Both the position numbers and the translations under genes were made by a program. Below the pieces are notes generated by a model. The model worked only from the letters and a program-made list of their open reading frames with translations, was not told the origin of the DNA and searched no databases. DNA of 64,000 nt from an uncultured SAR92 cluster bacterium (GTDB lineage Bacteria > Pseudomonadota > Gammaproteobacteria > Pseudomonadales > Porticoccaceae), in NCBI GenBank assembly GCA_902596775.1, contig CACJVE010000005.1:1-64000 (forward strand), written 5' to 3'. Below are positions 36,110 to 45,637 of the stretch, piece by piece; position 1 is the first letter of the stretch, and each line of letters starts with the position of its first letter.

Positions 36110-37666
36110 CTATTTTACGACAGGAGGCGTTGAAAACGTATGAAAGGGTGGCGGTGTAGGTAGAGTCCATTCCAACCCATCAGCACCTTCCCAAACTTTT
36201 GGGTCCTCCACAGGCTTTCCCCAACCGATTGTTCTTATAACGTTAAATAAGAACAGAAGTTGCGCTCCACCATACATGAAGGCACCAATGCTTGAAACCA
36301 TATTCCAATCAGCAAACTGAAGACCATAATCTGAGTATCTTCTTGGCATACCCGCCAATCCGAGGAAGTGTTGCGGCATAAAAGTTATGTTGAAAGCGAT
36401 AAACGCGAGCCAAAATTGTACTTTCCCCATCGTTTCATCGTACATACGACCACACCACTTTGGCAGCCAATAATATATCGCAGCTGTTCCACTGAACACC
36501 GCTCCTGCAACCATAACGTAATGAAAGTGAGCTACTACAAAGTATGTGTCATGGTATTGAGTATCTGCTGCTGCTATCGACAGCATCATTCCTGTAAAAC
36601 CACCAAACGTGAATAATATTACAAATGCAATACAAAACAGCATCGGCGTCTCGAATGTGAGAGCGCCTTTATACATTGTTGTAATCCAATTAAAAACTTT
36701 TACGCCTGTAGGCACAGCAATCAACATAGTCGCGTACATGAAGTATAGCTCGCCTGCTATTGGCATACCAACCGTAAACATGTGATGCGCCCATACTATA
36801 AAGGACAAAAACGCTATGGCTGCCGTCGCATAGACCATTGAGGAATAGCCAAACAGAGGCTTCCTACTAAACGTTGGTATGATTTGAGAAACCACACCAA
36901 ATGCTGGGAGAATTATAATATAAACCTCGGGATGCCCGAAAAACCAAAACACATGCTGAAAAAGAACTGGATCACCACCACCAGCGGCATCAAAGAAACT
37001 TGTGCCAAAGTTAATATCCATAAGCATCATCGTGACTGCGCCCGCAAGAACCGGCATAACCGCCACAAGTAAAAACGCTGTAATTAGCCAAGTCCAAACA
37101 AACAATGGCATCTTCATATAAGTCATACCTGGCGCTCTCATATTCATGACGGTCGCTATTATATTAATAGATCCCATAATCGATGACGCGCCCATCAGAT
37201 GCACACCAAAAATAAAGTAATTAACCGTATCAGGAGCGTAAGTAGTTGAAAGAGGCGCATAAAATGTCCAACCAAAATTAGGCCCACCGCCCTCCATAAA
37301 AAGTGTCGCAACTAAGATGGTAAAAGCAAATGGCAAGATCCAGAAGCTTAAATTGTTCATTCTCGGTAGAGCCATATCAGGCGCACCTATCATCATGGGA
37401 ATTAACCAATTAGCTAAACCAACAAAAGCGGGCATGATCGCACCGAAAACCATTACCAGCCCGTGCATCGTTGTCATTTGGTTAAAGAACTCTGGCTTTA
37501 TCAGTTGCATACCCGGCTGGAAAAGTTCAGCCCGAATGATCATCGCAAAAGCTCCACCGAGCAGAAACATTGCAAAGCTAAACCAGAGGTATAGTGTTCC
37601 TATATCCTTATGATTGGTGCTGAAAAACCATCTTGTAAAAAAGTTTTCTGAGGGTCCATGTGCCAT
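36110..37666 (-). CDS. coxA: Cytochrome c oxidase subunit I
   Basis: The 518-residue haem-copper oxidase subunit I has MTTMHGLVMVFGAIMP with a haem a ligand, WFFGHPEVYIIILPAFG with the CuB histidine and cross-linked tyrosine, the CuB pair in VWAHHMFTVG, and HDTYFVVAHFHYVM carrying the haem a3 and haem a histidines. It is a standard aa3-type A-family enzyme by these motifs. Haem a supply is a question because ctaA is absent from this cluster. Confidence 0.98.
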   Translation of the reverse strand: MAHGPSENFFTRWFFSTNHKDIGTLYLWFSFAMFLLGGAFAMIIRAELFQPGMQLIKPEFFNQMTTMHGLVMVFGAIMPAFVGLANWLIPMMIGAPDMALPRMNNLSFWILPFAFTILVATLFMEGGGPNFGWTFYAPLSTTYAPDTVNYFIFGVHLMGASSIMGSINIIATVMNMRAPGMTYMKMPLFVWTWLITAFLLVAVMPVLAGAVTMMLMDINFGTSFFDAAGGGDPVLFQHVFWFFGHPEVYIIILPAFGVVSQIIPTFSRKPLFGYSSMVYATAAIAFLSFIVWAHHMFTVGMPIAGELYFMYATMLIAVPTGVKVFNWITTMYKGALTFETPMLFCIAFVILFTFGGFTGMMLSIAAADTQYHDTYFVVAHFHYVMVAGAVFSGTAAIYYWLPKWCGRMYDETMGKVQFWLAFIAFNITFMPQHFLGLAGMPRRYSDYGLQFADWNMVSSIGAFMYGGAQLLFLFNVIRTIGWGKPVEDPKVWEGADGLEWTLPTPPPFHTFSTPPVVK

Positions 37667-37679
37667 CTAAAAAATACCT

Positions 37680-38825
37680 CTAACGTGATTGCTTATAATT
37701 AAGAACGTCTAAAGGTTGAACAGTATCATTCATATTGTTCCCCCAAGAATTTCGTTTGTAGTGAATAACCGCGGCAATGTCCACTTCAGACAATTGGTCT
37801 GCGAATGACTGCATTGCAGACCCTGCAACTCCGTTAATAAGAATACCTATGTGATCTTCAACGGGCCCTGTTACAATTGAACTGCCAACCAAAGATGGGA
37901 ATATTCCTGCTATACCCTCTCCTTGGGCCTGATGACATCCTGCACAGGAAATACCGTAGATCTCCTCACCTTTTGCCATCAGTTCAGAGTCTGACCAATT
38001 TTTCCCTATTGTGGACTCATAAAGTACTGCCTCCGCCTTTTTTCCAGCAAGCCACTCGTAATAATCTGCTTCTTCCTTGACTTCTACAACAACAGGCATT
38101 CTTGAATGATCTTTACCGCATAATTCCGTGCACGCTCCAACATAGACACCTGGTTGATCTGTTTTTGCCCAAGCCGAAGTAAACAATCCTGGTATAGCAT
38201 CTCGTTTCACCGCAAAATCGGGAACCCACCAACTATGGATCACATCGTTACCAGTAATGAGGAATCGAACCTTCTTATTAGTTGGAATCACTAATGGCTG
38301 CGTTACTTCCCTTAAATAGTGTTCTCCTTTCGCTGCTCTCCCGTACTGCTCATCTTGTGACGTACGCAGCTCACTCATGAATTTTATACCTTCCCCAATG
38401 TATTCGTACTGCCATTTCCATTGATATCCAGTTACTTTTATGTCGATGTCAGGATTTTCTGTGTCGTACACTTTTAACAGTGAGGTAGTCGCAGGAAATG
38501 CCATACCCAAAAGTATTATCGCTGGCACTATTGTCCATATTACCTCCACCGTAAAATTTTCGTGGAAGTTTGCCGCCTTGACGCCTCGCGATTTTCTATG
38601 AGCGTACATAACATAGAACATAAATCCAAATACGACGACCCCTATCGCTATGCAAACATACATCATCAGCATGTGAACATCATATGCAGACTTACTAACT
38701 TCAGTAACTCCGCGCGGCATGTTGAGGTTCCAAAGGCCGCTTTCAGCCGCCACGCCCATCGATGTCAGGCAGGAGAAGATGAAAGCCAGGAATGCATTGT
38801 AGTGACGCAAAATTTGCTTTTTCAT
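37680..38825 (-). CDS. coxB: Cytochrome c oxidase subunit II with fused cytochrome c domain
   Basis: The 381-residue protein has a signal sequence, two transmembrane helices, a CuA cupredoxin domain (VIHSWWVPDF and CTELCGKDHSRMP supply ligands) and an extra C-terminal cytochrome c domain with SCAGCHQAQGEG and a later MQSF methionine. CoxB with a fused cytochrome c is the usual type in Pseudomonas. It is the first gene of the leftward cluster; a 187-base upstream spacer should hold the promoter, which I could not place with confidence. Confidence 0.97.
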   Translation of the reverse strand: MKKQILRHYNAFLAFIFSCLTSMGVAAESGLWNLNMPRGVTEVSKSAYDVHMLMMYVCIAIGVVVFGFMFYVMYAHRKSRGVKAANFHENFTVEVIWTIVPAIILLGMAFPATTSLLKVYDTENPDIDIKVTGYQWKWQYEYIGEGIKFMSELRTSQDEQYGRAAKGEHYLREVTQPLVIPTNKKVRFLITGNDVIHSWWVPDFAVKRDAIPGLFTSAWAKTDQPGVYVGACTELCGKDHSRMPVVVEVKEEADYYEWLAGKKAEAVLYESTIGKNWSDSELMAKGEEIYGISCAGCHQAQGEGIAGIFPSLVGSSIVTGPVEDHIGILINGVAGSAMQSFADQLSEVDIAAVIHYKRNSWGNNMNDTVQPLDVLNYKQSR

Positions 38826-39012
38826 TTGAGCTATCTCTAAGATTTGTCATGCTAGTTTGCAAAGCAAGTTACACTGTAGTATCCGCTCCACCAATTAACT
38901 GCAATATAATATCATTTCTATATACGAATCACTAGCCGAAAAGCGATTAAATCCCGCGTGATACTTAACATTTGCCAAATTTTGTGCCGTAAATGACTGA
39001 ATGGATGTTCAA

Positions 39013-39252
39013 TCATTTTGGATCAACGAATCTCACCGGACTAACTTCATAATCTTTTTGATTCTGACTGACGTTTACGCGAGTTGTTAACTCATTGGGC
39101 AATGAAGATATACGTATCTCGTCTTTAAAACCACAAACTACACATTCTCTATAATTCACATTGTCTTTCGAAAAAGTCACCAGCTTGTCTAATAGCCCAC
39201 ACTTGGGGCAAACTACCCCCGCAATGAATCTTTTTTTTGTTGAAAATTTCAT
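39013..39252 (-). CDS. yheV: YheV family zinc-ribbon protein (DUF2387)
   Basis: The 79-residue protein has KKRFIAGVVCPKCG and ECVVCGF, two CxxC knuckles of a small zinc ribbon, matching YheV. The family has no established role. It is divergent from yrdA and upstream of coxB on the same strand, separated from it by 187 bases. Confidence 0.85.
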   Translation of the reverse strand: MKFSTKKRFIAGVVCPKCGLLDKLVTFSKDNVNYRECVVCGFKDEIRISSLPNELTTRVNVSQNQKDYEVSPVRFVDPK

Positions 39253-39296
39253 AAAGTCTCAACCGTTACTGTGAGTATTATACGGAGCAAACCAAA

Positions 39297-39839
39297 ATGG
39301 ATCACCCTATTCGCACATTTGAAAACCAAACACCCATTGTTGGCAAACGTGTTTTTGTCGATAGGCTCGCAACAGTTATAGGAAATGTCAGGTTAGGTAA
39401 TGATGTTTCAGTTTGGCCAGGGGCAGTCATTAGAGGGGACATGCATAGAATAAAAATCGGAGATCGAACATGCATCCAAGACAACGCGGTCCTTCATATT
39501 ACTCATGCGTCTGTGTTTAATGAGGAGGGATGGCCACTAGACCTAGGCGACGATGTAATTGTTGGCCATGGGGCTATATTACATGGATGCATAATCAAAA
39601 ATGAGGTTTTAATTGGCAACGGTGCCATCATCAATGATGGGGCGGTTGTAGACAAACACACTATTGTGGGTGCTGGAGCTTTAGTGCCCCCTGGCAAAAC
39701 ATTAGAAGCAGGATATGTATATGCTGGAAATCCGTGCAGGAAACTACGCACCATAACCGAAAAAGAAAGAGCCTTTTTCAAATACTCTGCAAGTAATTAT
39801 GTGAACTTAAAGAATAAATACATTAAAGGTTTTGGTTAA
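39297..39839 (+). CDS. yrdA: Gamma-carbonic anhydrase family protein (YrdA)
   Basis: The 180-residue left-handed beta-helix protein has hexapeptide repeats from about residue 20 to 140 and the metal-binding histidines in DNAVLHITH and VGHGAILHGC, as in YrdA/CaiE proteins. Members bind metal, but carbonic anhydrase activity is unproven for many of them. It is convergent with aroE (7-base gap). yrdA beside aroE is a common arrangement. Confidence 0.93.
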   Translation: MDHPIRTFENQTPIVGKRVFVDRLATVIGNVRLGNDVSVWPGAVIRGDMHRIKIGDRTCIQDNAVLHITHASVFNEEGWPLDLGDDVIVGHGAILHGCIIKNEVLIGNGAIINDGAVVDKHTIVGAGALVPPGKTLEAGYVYAGNPCRKLRTITEKERAFFKYSASNYVNLKNKYIKGFG

Positions 39840-39846
39840 AGAAAAT

Positions 39847-40668
39847 TCAATAATTATTTTTTAAATACTTTATTACACTTTCAGTCTGTGGAGCCTTGTC
39901 TAACCAAATAGAGAAAGATTCTGCGGCCTGCTCGACTAGCATACCGATTCCATCAGAAATCTCAGCACCTCTCTTAAGACCCCAATCAAGAAATGGTGTC
40001 AACGAGTCAGAATAAGCTAAATCATAACAAAAAAACTCATCCTCACTTATTATCTGATCAGACAGAAAAACAGCTTCATTATTCAAACTTGCACTAGTTG
40101 CATTAATAATAATATCAAACGGAGCCTCTTTATTTACATTGTCCAGAGAACATCCACTTACATTATGTAAACTCTTAAAATGAGAAAGCAACGACAAAAC
40201 TTTGCCAGGAGTTCGATTAGCAATAACTATTTGGCTTGGATTGAGGCTAAACAAGCTTCTTAAAATACCTCGTGTAGCCCCTCCAGCTCCTATGATTAAC
40301 ACCCTTTTATTGCTTATGCTCCACTTTAAATTTTTCACTAAATCAACCTTTAAACCTAAACCATCAGTATTATCGCCACATAGGTTGCCGTTATAGTCCT
40401 TTTTTATCGTATTCACCGAGCCAGCTTCTATTGATCTTTCGCTCAAATTACTTAAAAAGCGATAAGCCTCTTGTTTAAAAGGAACGGTGATATTGAGGCC
40501 CATACCTCCATCGTCAAAGAACTTTTCTACCTCGGCTACAAATTCATGCTTATTAATCAAGCATTTTTCATAACAAATTTCAAAACCAAACTGCTCGGCA
40601 AACAATGAATGTATTATCGGGGAATAGCTATGTTTTATAGGATTACCAAATACGGCAAATCTTTTCAT
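39847..40668 (-). CDS. aroE: Shikimate dehydrogenase
   Basis: AroE reduces 3-dehydroshikimate to shikimate in aromatic amino acid synthesis. The protein begins [20 protein letters not shown], the substrate-binding signature, and has NITVPFK with the catalytic lysine, NTDGLG and the NADP motif GAGGATRG. I start it at the ATG at 40668, which overlaps the hemF stop as ATGA. A TTG four codons upstream is possible but not conserved. Length is 273 residues. Confidence 0.95.
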   Translation of the reverse strand: MKRFAVFGNPIKHSYSPIIHSLFAEQFGFEICYEKCLINKHEFVAEVEKFFDDGGMGLNITVPFKQEAYRFLSNLSERSIEAGSVNTIKKDYNGNLCGDNTDGLGLKVDLVKNLKWSISNKRVLIIGAGGATRGILRSLFSLNPSQIVIANRTPGKVLSLLSHFKSLHNVSGCSLDNVNKEAPFDIIINATSASLNNEAVFLSDQIISEDEFFCYDLAYSDSLTPFLDWGLKRGAEISDGIGMLVEQAAESFSIWLDKAPQTESVIKYLKNNY

Positions 40669-41564
40669 TGTTCTACCCAATTTTTAGGCTTTAAATAAAA
40701 ATCATAAAGGTCTTTCTCTTTGGATCCCTCTGAAGGTTTCCAGTCATATTCCCATTTCACAAGTGGTGGCATTGACATCAGAATGGACTCCGTTCTTCCC
40801 ATGCTCTGCAGTCCAAACAAAGTTCCTCTATCACGCAATAAATTAAATTCAACATACCTACCTCTTCGGTATAACTGAAAGTTTCTCTCAATATCTCCGT
40901 AGACTGTATTTTTTCGTCTTTTAACAATTGGCATATACGCATCAAGAAATGAGCTCCCCAAAGATCGAGTGAATTTAAAACTGTTTTCAAATCCAAGTTC
41001 ATCGAAATCATCAAAAAAGATCCCGCCGATTCCACGCGGTTCATCTCTGTGTGGGAGAAAAAAATAATCGTCACAATTTTTCTTAAGCTTTTTATATAAA
41101 TCTTCCGAAAATTCATCGCAAACTTTTTTTGCTGTACTGTGCCAATGATTGCAATCATCCACATATCCGTAATACGGCGTTAGATCGTATCCTCCACCAA
41201 ACCACCATGTCTCCGAGCTCTCTTTTTTAGCAGAGAAAAATCGGACGTTCATATGTGCAGTTGGAACGTGAGGATTTACAGGATGAATTACGAGGGATAC
41301 CCCCATCGCTTCCCAAGATGCGCCAAGTAACTCAGGTCTTTTGGCAGTGGCGGCAGAAGGCATAGTCTCGCCAAGAACATGCGAAAAATTCACACCTCCT
41401 TTTTCAATTAGATCTCCATCTGCAAAAATCCGACTCTCTCCACCACCACCCTCAGGTCGGTCCCATTTGTCCACGAAAAATTCCTTGTTGTCCACTGATT
41501 TAAGCGCAGTAGAAATCTCGTTTTGCAGGCTTATAAAATAATTTTTAACTGCTTTTTTATCCAC
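40665..41564 (-). CDS. hemF: Coproporphyrinogen III oxidase, oxygen-dependent
   Basis: HemF uses oxygen to convert coproporphyrinogen III to protoporphyrinogen IX in haem synthesis. The 299-residue protein has [42 protein letters not shown] and [15 protein letters not shown]. The start is GTG, four bases after the tsaC stop, with AGG upstream. It overlaps aroE by 4 bases (ATGA). It fits an aerobic lifestyle with an aa3 oxidase. Confidence 0.97.
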   Translation of the reverse strand: MDKKAVKNYFISLQNEISTALKSVDNKEFFVDKWDRPEGGGGESRIFADGDLIEKGGVNFSHVLGETMPSAATAKRPELLGASWEAMGVSLVIHPVNPHVPTAHMNVRFFSAKKESSETWWFGGGYDLTPYYGYVDDCNHWHSTAKKVCDEFSEDLYKKLKKNCDDYFFLPHRDEPRGIGGIFFDDFDELGFENSFKFTRSLGSSFLDAYMPIVKRRKNTVYGDIERNFQLYRRGRYVEFNLLRDRGTLFGLQSMGRTESILMSMPPLVKWEYDWKPSEGSKEKDLYDFYLKPKNWVEQ

Positions 41565-41567
41565 TAT

Positions 41568-42137
41568 TTAACCTAATCTAATAACCTTATTCGAAGTAAG
41601 TTCAATAATATCACTTACACTGCCGGGATTCCCGACATCGCCAGGGACTATGAAGTCGAGTTTGTCTCCAAAGTAATCAATCACCTGTTGTTGATTAATT
41701 GCTGGTTGAACACCCTGAGGATTGCATGAGGTAGAGACGATCGGCCGTCCAAAATGAGAACATAGTTTTTGAGCAATTGGATGATCTGTAACTCTCACGG
41801 CTACAGACTCATGGTTTCCACTTATCCAACAAGGGATTTCTTTGTTAGTTGGCAAAATCCATGTTGTGGGCCGCGACAGATTTTGCATAAATCTGACTCG
41901 ATGTTCATCACTCAATTTCTCAATCAAATTCGCAAATTGATCATGCCGAGACCCAATTAATATTAGCCCTTTGGCCTCAGCTCTATTTTTTAACGACAAA
42001 ATTCGATTTACTGCATGTCTCGAAAGAGGATCACAACCAAGCCCCCAGACGCCCTCAGTCGGATAACTTATTACTCCATTTTTTTTAAGTATGTTTACTG
42101 CTTTGGTTAGCAGTGAATCCTCCTGAGCATCACTCAT
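41568..42137 (-). CDS. tsaC: Threonylcarbamoyl-AMP synthase
   Basis: TsaC makes threonylcarbamoyl-AMP for the t6A modification of ANN-decoding tRNAs. The 189-residue protein has the YrdC fold with ISYPTEGVWGLGCDP, KNRAEAKGLILIG and STSCNPQGVQPA. It lies 10 bases after purE and 3 bases before hemF. In Pseudomonas dprA precedes tsaC; here purE takes that place. Confidence 0.95.
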   Translation of the reverse strand: MSDAQEDSLLTKAVNILKKNGVISYPTEGVWGLGCDPLSRHAVNRILSLKNRAEAKGLILIGSRHDQFANLIEKLSDEHRVRFMQNLSRPTTWILPTNKEIPCWISGNHESVAVRVTDHPIAQKLCSHFGRPIVSTSCNPQGVQPAINQQQVIDYFGDKLDFIVPGDVGNPGSVSDIIELTSNKVIRLG

Positions 42138-42147
42138 ATAAAACTAT

Positions 42148-42651
42148 TTACTTTTTTAAAGATTCTTGCAGGGCTGCATCCTTAGCAATGATAGAGGCCG
42201 CATTATCAGCCCTCTCTTTTATGAGCTTTTGGTGCATTCCTGGATCAGAAACGCCTATGATCTGCGCTGCAAGATAAGCTGCATTTCTGGCTCCTGCCTT
42301 ACCAATTGCAACTGTTGCCACTGGTATCCCACCTGGCATTTGAACTGTCGATAAAAGTGAGTCTAAACCATCCAGAGATCCATTTATAGGCACCCCAATA
42401 ACAGGCTTTAGGGTGGTCGCCGAGACTGCGCCAGCCAGATGCGCGGCCATTCCCGCAGCGCAAATAAAAGCTACACAACCTCTCTGATCAGCATCAGTTA
42501 CAAAATCATGTGTTGCTTTTGGTGTCCTGTGCGCAGAAGTAACCTTTACTTCAAAGGGAATCTCAAACTTACGTAAAATCTCAAAACTCGCCTCCATAAT
42601 TGGAAGATCTGAGTCAGAGCCCATTAAGACAGATACAAACGGTTGTGACAT
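42148..42651 (-). CDS. purE: N5-carboxyaminoimidazole ribonucleotide mutase
   Basis: PurE rearranges N5-CAIR to CAIR in purine synthesis. The 167-residue protein has MGSDSDLPIM, TSAHRTP, CAAGMAAHLAGAVSA, PVIGVP and MPGGIPVAT, typical of class I PurE, which works with PurK. No purK is adjacent, although purE-purK is the usual pair. AGAGG precedes the ATG. It is the first gene of purE-tsaC-hemF-aroE. Confidence 0.96.
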   Translation of the reverse strand: MSQPFVSVLMGSDSDLPIMEASFEILRKFEIPFEVKVTSAHRTPKATHDFVTDADQRGCVAFICAAGMAAHLAGAVSATTLKPVIGVPINGSLDGLDSLLSTVQMPGGIPVATVAIGKAGARNAAYLAAQIIGVSDPGMHQKLIKERADNAASIIAKDAALQESLKK

Positions 42652-42700
42652 AACATTTACCTCTCAAAAGAGTGGAGACTACCTTATAGAATATGCTTCT

Positions 42701-42822
42701 GCAACAAAGAAAATTAACATGACTTTTAGCCCTCAAAAAGTTGTTTGGAGATAACTTTCAATCCCGATTGGTATGGCATCGATATATTTCCATACTATAT
42801 AATGAAGGGGTTTCTTTGTTGC
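42701..42822. repeat. Pair of 12-bp inverted copies in the purE/def divergent spacer
   Basis: GCAACAAAGAAA (42701-42712) and its exact reverse complement TTTCTTTGTTGC (42811-42822) flank the 192-base divergent spacer. Read in the direction of each gene, both purE and def carry TTTCTTTGTTGC upstream of their start codon (about 50 and 22 bases away). Function unknown. Confidence 0.6.
42798..42803 (+). promoter_or_regulatory. Candidate -10 element for def operon
   Basis: A perfect TATAAT lies 40 bases upstream of the def ATG; no good -35 is seen at 16-18 bases. The start of transcription would be near 42810, placing the TTTCTTTGTTGC copy at the extreme 5' end of the message. Confidence 0.35.
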
Positions 42823-42843
42823 TTAAGGTAAATCCCAAGAATC

Positions 42844-43344
42844 ATGTCAATACTTCAAATTCTCAAGTACCCTAATCCTAATCTCAGGCAACAGGCAAAG
42901 ACTGTAGAAAAGTTTGATCAAAATCTAAAATTAACAATAGATGATATGTTGGAGACAATGAAGGACGCCAAAGGGATAGGTTTAGCGGCTACCCAAGTGG
43001 ATATCCATTCAAGAATAATTGTTATAGACCTCTCTGAAGATTATTCAGACCCACAAATATTTATCAATCCAGAAATGTCCATAGTCGACAAAACTCTGTC
43101 CGCATATACTGAGGGATGTCTCTCAATACCTGGAGTTCAAGAAAATATTGAAAGACCATCCGTCGTTATCATCACTGCTTCTGATGCTAATGGTGATATT
43201 TTTAAAGCAGAGTACACAGGTTTGATGGCGACATGTATCCAACATGAAATTGACCACCTCAATGGGAAATTGTTTGTTGACTACCTCTCCCCACTAAAAA
43301 GGCAATTAATTCGAAAGAAAATGAAGAAAAGTAAAGCAAACTGA
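42844..43344 (+). CDS. def: Peptide deformylase
   Basis: Def removes the N-formyl group from nascent proteins. The 166-residue protein has the three family motifs GIGLAATQ (44-51), EGCLS (90-94) and QHEIDH (133-138), whose Cys and two His bind the metal. It is followed by fmt after 11 bases. The def-fmt-rsmB-trkA-trkH order matches Pseudomonas, except that dprA and a LysM gene, usually upstream, are missing. Confidence 0.97.
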   Translation: MSILQILKYPNPNLRQQAKTVEKFDQNLKLTIDDMLETMKDAKGIGLAATQVDIHSRIIVIDLSEDYSDPQIFINPEMSIVDKTLSAYTEGCLSIPGVQENIERPSVVIITASDANGDIFKAEYTGLMATCIQHEIDHLNGKLFVDYLSPLKRQLIRKKMKKSKAN

Positions 43345-43355
43345 GAGATTGAAAT

Positions 43356-44309
43356 TTGAAAATAATTTTTGCAGGAACACCTCCTTTTGCAGCTGCGCAC
43401 TTAAAAACGCTATTGGAAAATTTTCATCATGAAGTCGTTTGTATTTATACTCAACCCGATCGTCCATCAGGCAGAGGAAGAAAAGAGCTTTCAAGTCCAG
43501 TCAAGAGCGTAGCGCTAAAAAATAATCTGGCAGTGAGACAGCCCAATTCATTGAATAACTCTACTGAAATAAATTTTTTGAAAGAATTGGCCCCCGAAAT
43601 TTTGATCGTAGTTGCATATGGGCAAATCATACCAAAAGCAATTTTAGATATTCCACGCTTCGGGTGCATAAACGTTCACACTTCAATCTTGCCACGATGG
43701 AGAGGCGCAGCACCGATCCAAAGAGCTATCGAGGCGGGAGACAAGAAGTCTGGTATTTCTATTATGCAGATGGATGCGGGTCTTGACACCGGGCCAATAC
43801 TAGCGACTAGTGAATGTGATATTGATACTAACGATTCCGCTGGAAGCCTCGAATTAAAAATGATGTCTCTAGGACCACCGCTACTTCTAAAAGTTTTAAC
43901 TAAAATAAAACTTAATGACTTGGATCCTACCCGTCAAAACAAATTTGAGGTTAGTTACGCACATAAAATAAAGAAAAATGAGTGCCAAATAAACTGGTTC
44001 GACAGCGCTATGACTCTTGAGAGAAGAATTCGAGCATTCAATCCAACTTCTGTAATGTTTTCAAACTTTAAAAACACACGATTAAAAGTTTGGGTCGCAA
44101 AAGCCATAGATCTAATGGAATATTCGAGTGAAACCGCTAAACCGGGTGAAATATTATCGGCAAATAACGAGGGTCTGCTTGTGCAATGTAATATCGGTAA
44201 ATTACTTATAACCAATTTACAAATGCCTGGAAAAACAAAAATGTCATTCAAAGAAATTTTGAAATCAAGAAAATCTTTTTTCACTGTTGGATGCGTTTTT
44301 GAAAATTAA
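43356..44309 (+). CDS. fmt: Methionyl-tRNA formyltransferase
   Basis: Fmt formylates initiator methionyl-tRNA. The 317-residue protein starts KIIFAGTPPFAAAHL, has NVHTSILPRWRGAAPIQRAI (the formyl-donor site), and a C-terminal OB-like tRNA-binding domain. The start is TTG with GAGAG upstream. Its 3' end overlaps rsmB by 23 bases. Confidence 0.96.
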   Translation: MKIIFAGTPPFAAAHLKTLLENFHHEVVCIYTQPDRPSGRGRKELSSPVKSVALKNNLAVRQPNSLNNSTEINFLKELAPEILIVVAYGQIIPKAILDIPRFGCINVHTSILPRWRGAAPIQRAIEAGDKKSGISIMQMDAGLDTGPILATSECDIDTNDSAGSLELKMMSLGPPLLLKVLTKIKLNDLDPTRQNKFEVSYAHKIKKNECQINWFDSAMTLERRIRAFNPTSVMFSNFKNTRLKVWVAKAIDLMEYSSETAKPGEILSANNEGLLVQCNIGKLLITNLQMPGKTKMSFKEILKSRKSFFTVGCVFEN

Positions 44310-45624
44310 AACATTTAATACAGAGCTCCCCTCGATGAGAGCCTCCTCAGCCCTTGTAATCTCTAATGTTCTAAATGGAAAATCCTTAACTGAGAGTCTC
44401 AGTGAGATCAAAACAAAAGTAGCGATAAGAGACCAGGCAATGTTGCAAGAAATTTGTTTCGGGTGCACAAGATGGCATATTCAAATTGAGGCGATCCTCA
44501 ATAAACTAATGCGTAAGTCATTGGCATTAAAGCAACCTATTATTCATGCCCTCTTAACGGTAGGAATTTATCAACTGATGCGGATGAGAATTCAAAGCCA
44601 TGCGATTATCAATGAAACCGTAGCAGCTTGTGACGAGATCAAGAGGAGTTGGGCGAAAGGTTTGGTGAATGCTGTCCTAAGGGAGTTTCAACGAAATGAG
44701 AAAAAAATATTAGCATCTTTGAATACTGATATCACGATTCAAGAAAGTCATCCTGAATGGTTAGTTCTCAAGTTTAAGCGCGCTTGGGGGGAGGCAAGGG
44801 CAAAGAAAATAATAAGCAACAATAATATCCCAGGTCCATTAGTATTACGTGTAAATAACCAATTTGGTGATAGAGAAAGTTACCTAAAGACATTAGATGA
44901 GCGCTCTATTAAATCAATTAATACGAAATATAGCCCCGTTGGAATCCGAATCATTGAACCTATCCCCATTGATAGCGTGCCCAATTTTTGCGATGGAGCT
45001 GTAAGCGTCCAAGATGAAGCTGCTCAGTTTGCAGCTCCTCTCTTAGATATAAAGAGTGGGCAGTTAGTTCTGGATGCATGCTGCGCTCCAGGCGGCAAAA
45101 CATGTCATATTCTTGAACAACAACCAAATATCAAATCCCTTTTGTCAATCGATATCAGCAAGAATAGGCTTGAAAAAGTTAAAGAAAATGCGAATAGACT
45201 ACGTCTAGAACCCAACTTGCTCGCAGCGGACATCTGTGATGTTGATACTTGGTGGAACAGTATGCCGTTTGACAGAATCTTATTAGATGCGCCTTGCTCG
45301 GGAACAGGAGTAATCAGGCGAAATCCAGATATAAAGTTATTGAGAAAAGCATCTGATATAACTGATTTAGCTACTAGACAATTGCAATTAATATCTGCTC
45401 TCTGGCCTACCCTGAAACAAAATGGTGTTTTTCTATACGCTACTTGCTCCATATTGCCCGAGGAAAATGATAATGTGATTAAGGAATTTATGACTTCTCA
45501 TAAAGATGCGAGTATATTAAATATTAATGAGACCTGGGGGGTTGAGACAGAATTTGGGCGGCAACTTTTCCCTGAAGAAAAAGAGCATGACGGTTTCTAC
45601 TATGCTAGATTAATTAAGCTATAA
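44287..45624 (+). CDS. rsmB: 16S rRNA (cytosine967-C5)-methyltransferase RsmB
   Basis: The 445-residue protein has a NusB-like N-terminal domain (about 20-145) and a class I methyltransferase domain with LDACCAPGGKTCHI, LLDAPCSGTGVIRR and the catalytic-cysteine motif ATCSILPEEN. The start is a TTG at 44287 inside fmt without a clear Shine-Dalgarno. An ATG at 44335 is an alternative but would shorten the N-terminal domain. Confidence 0.95.
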   Translation: MDAFLKIKTFNTELPSMRASSALVISNVLNGKSLTESLSEIKTKVAIRDQAMLQEICFGCTRWHIQIEAILNKLMRKSLALKQPIIHALLTVGIYQLMRMRIQSHAIINETVAACDEIKRSWAKGLVNAVLREFQRNEKKILASLNTDITIQESHPEWLVLKFKRAWGEARAKKIISNNNIPGPLVLRVNNQFGDRESYLKTLDERSIKSINTKYSPVGIRIIEPIPIDSVPNFCDGAVSVQDEAAQFAAPLLDIKSGQLVLDACCAPGGKTCHILEQQPNIKSLLSIDISKNRLEKVKENANRLRLEPNLLAADICDVDTWWNSMPFDRILLDAPCSGTGVIRRNPDIKLLRKASDITDLATRQLQLISALWPTLKQNGVFLYATCSILPEENDNVIKEFMTSHKDASILNINETWGVETEFGRQLFPEEKEHDGFYYARLIKL

Positions 45625-45637
45625 ACAATCGAAGAAA

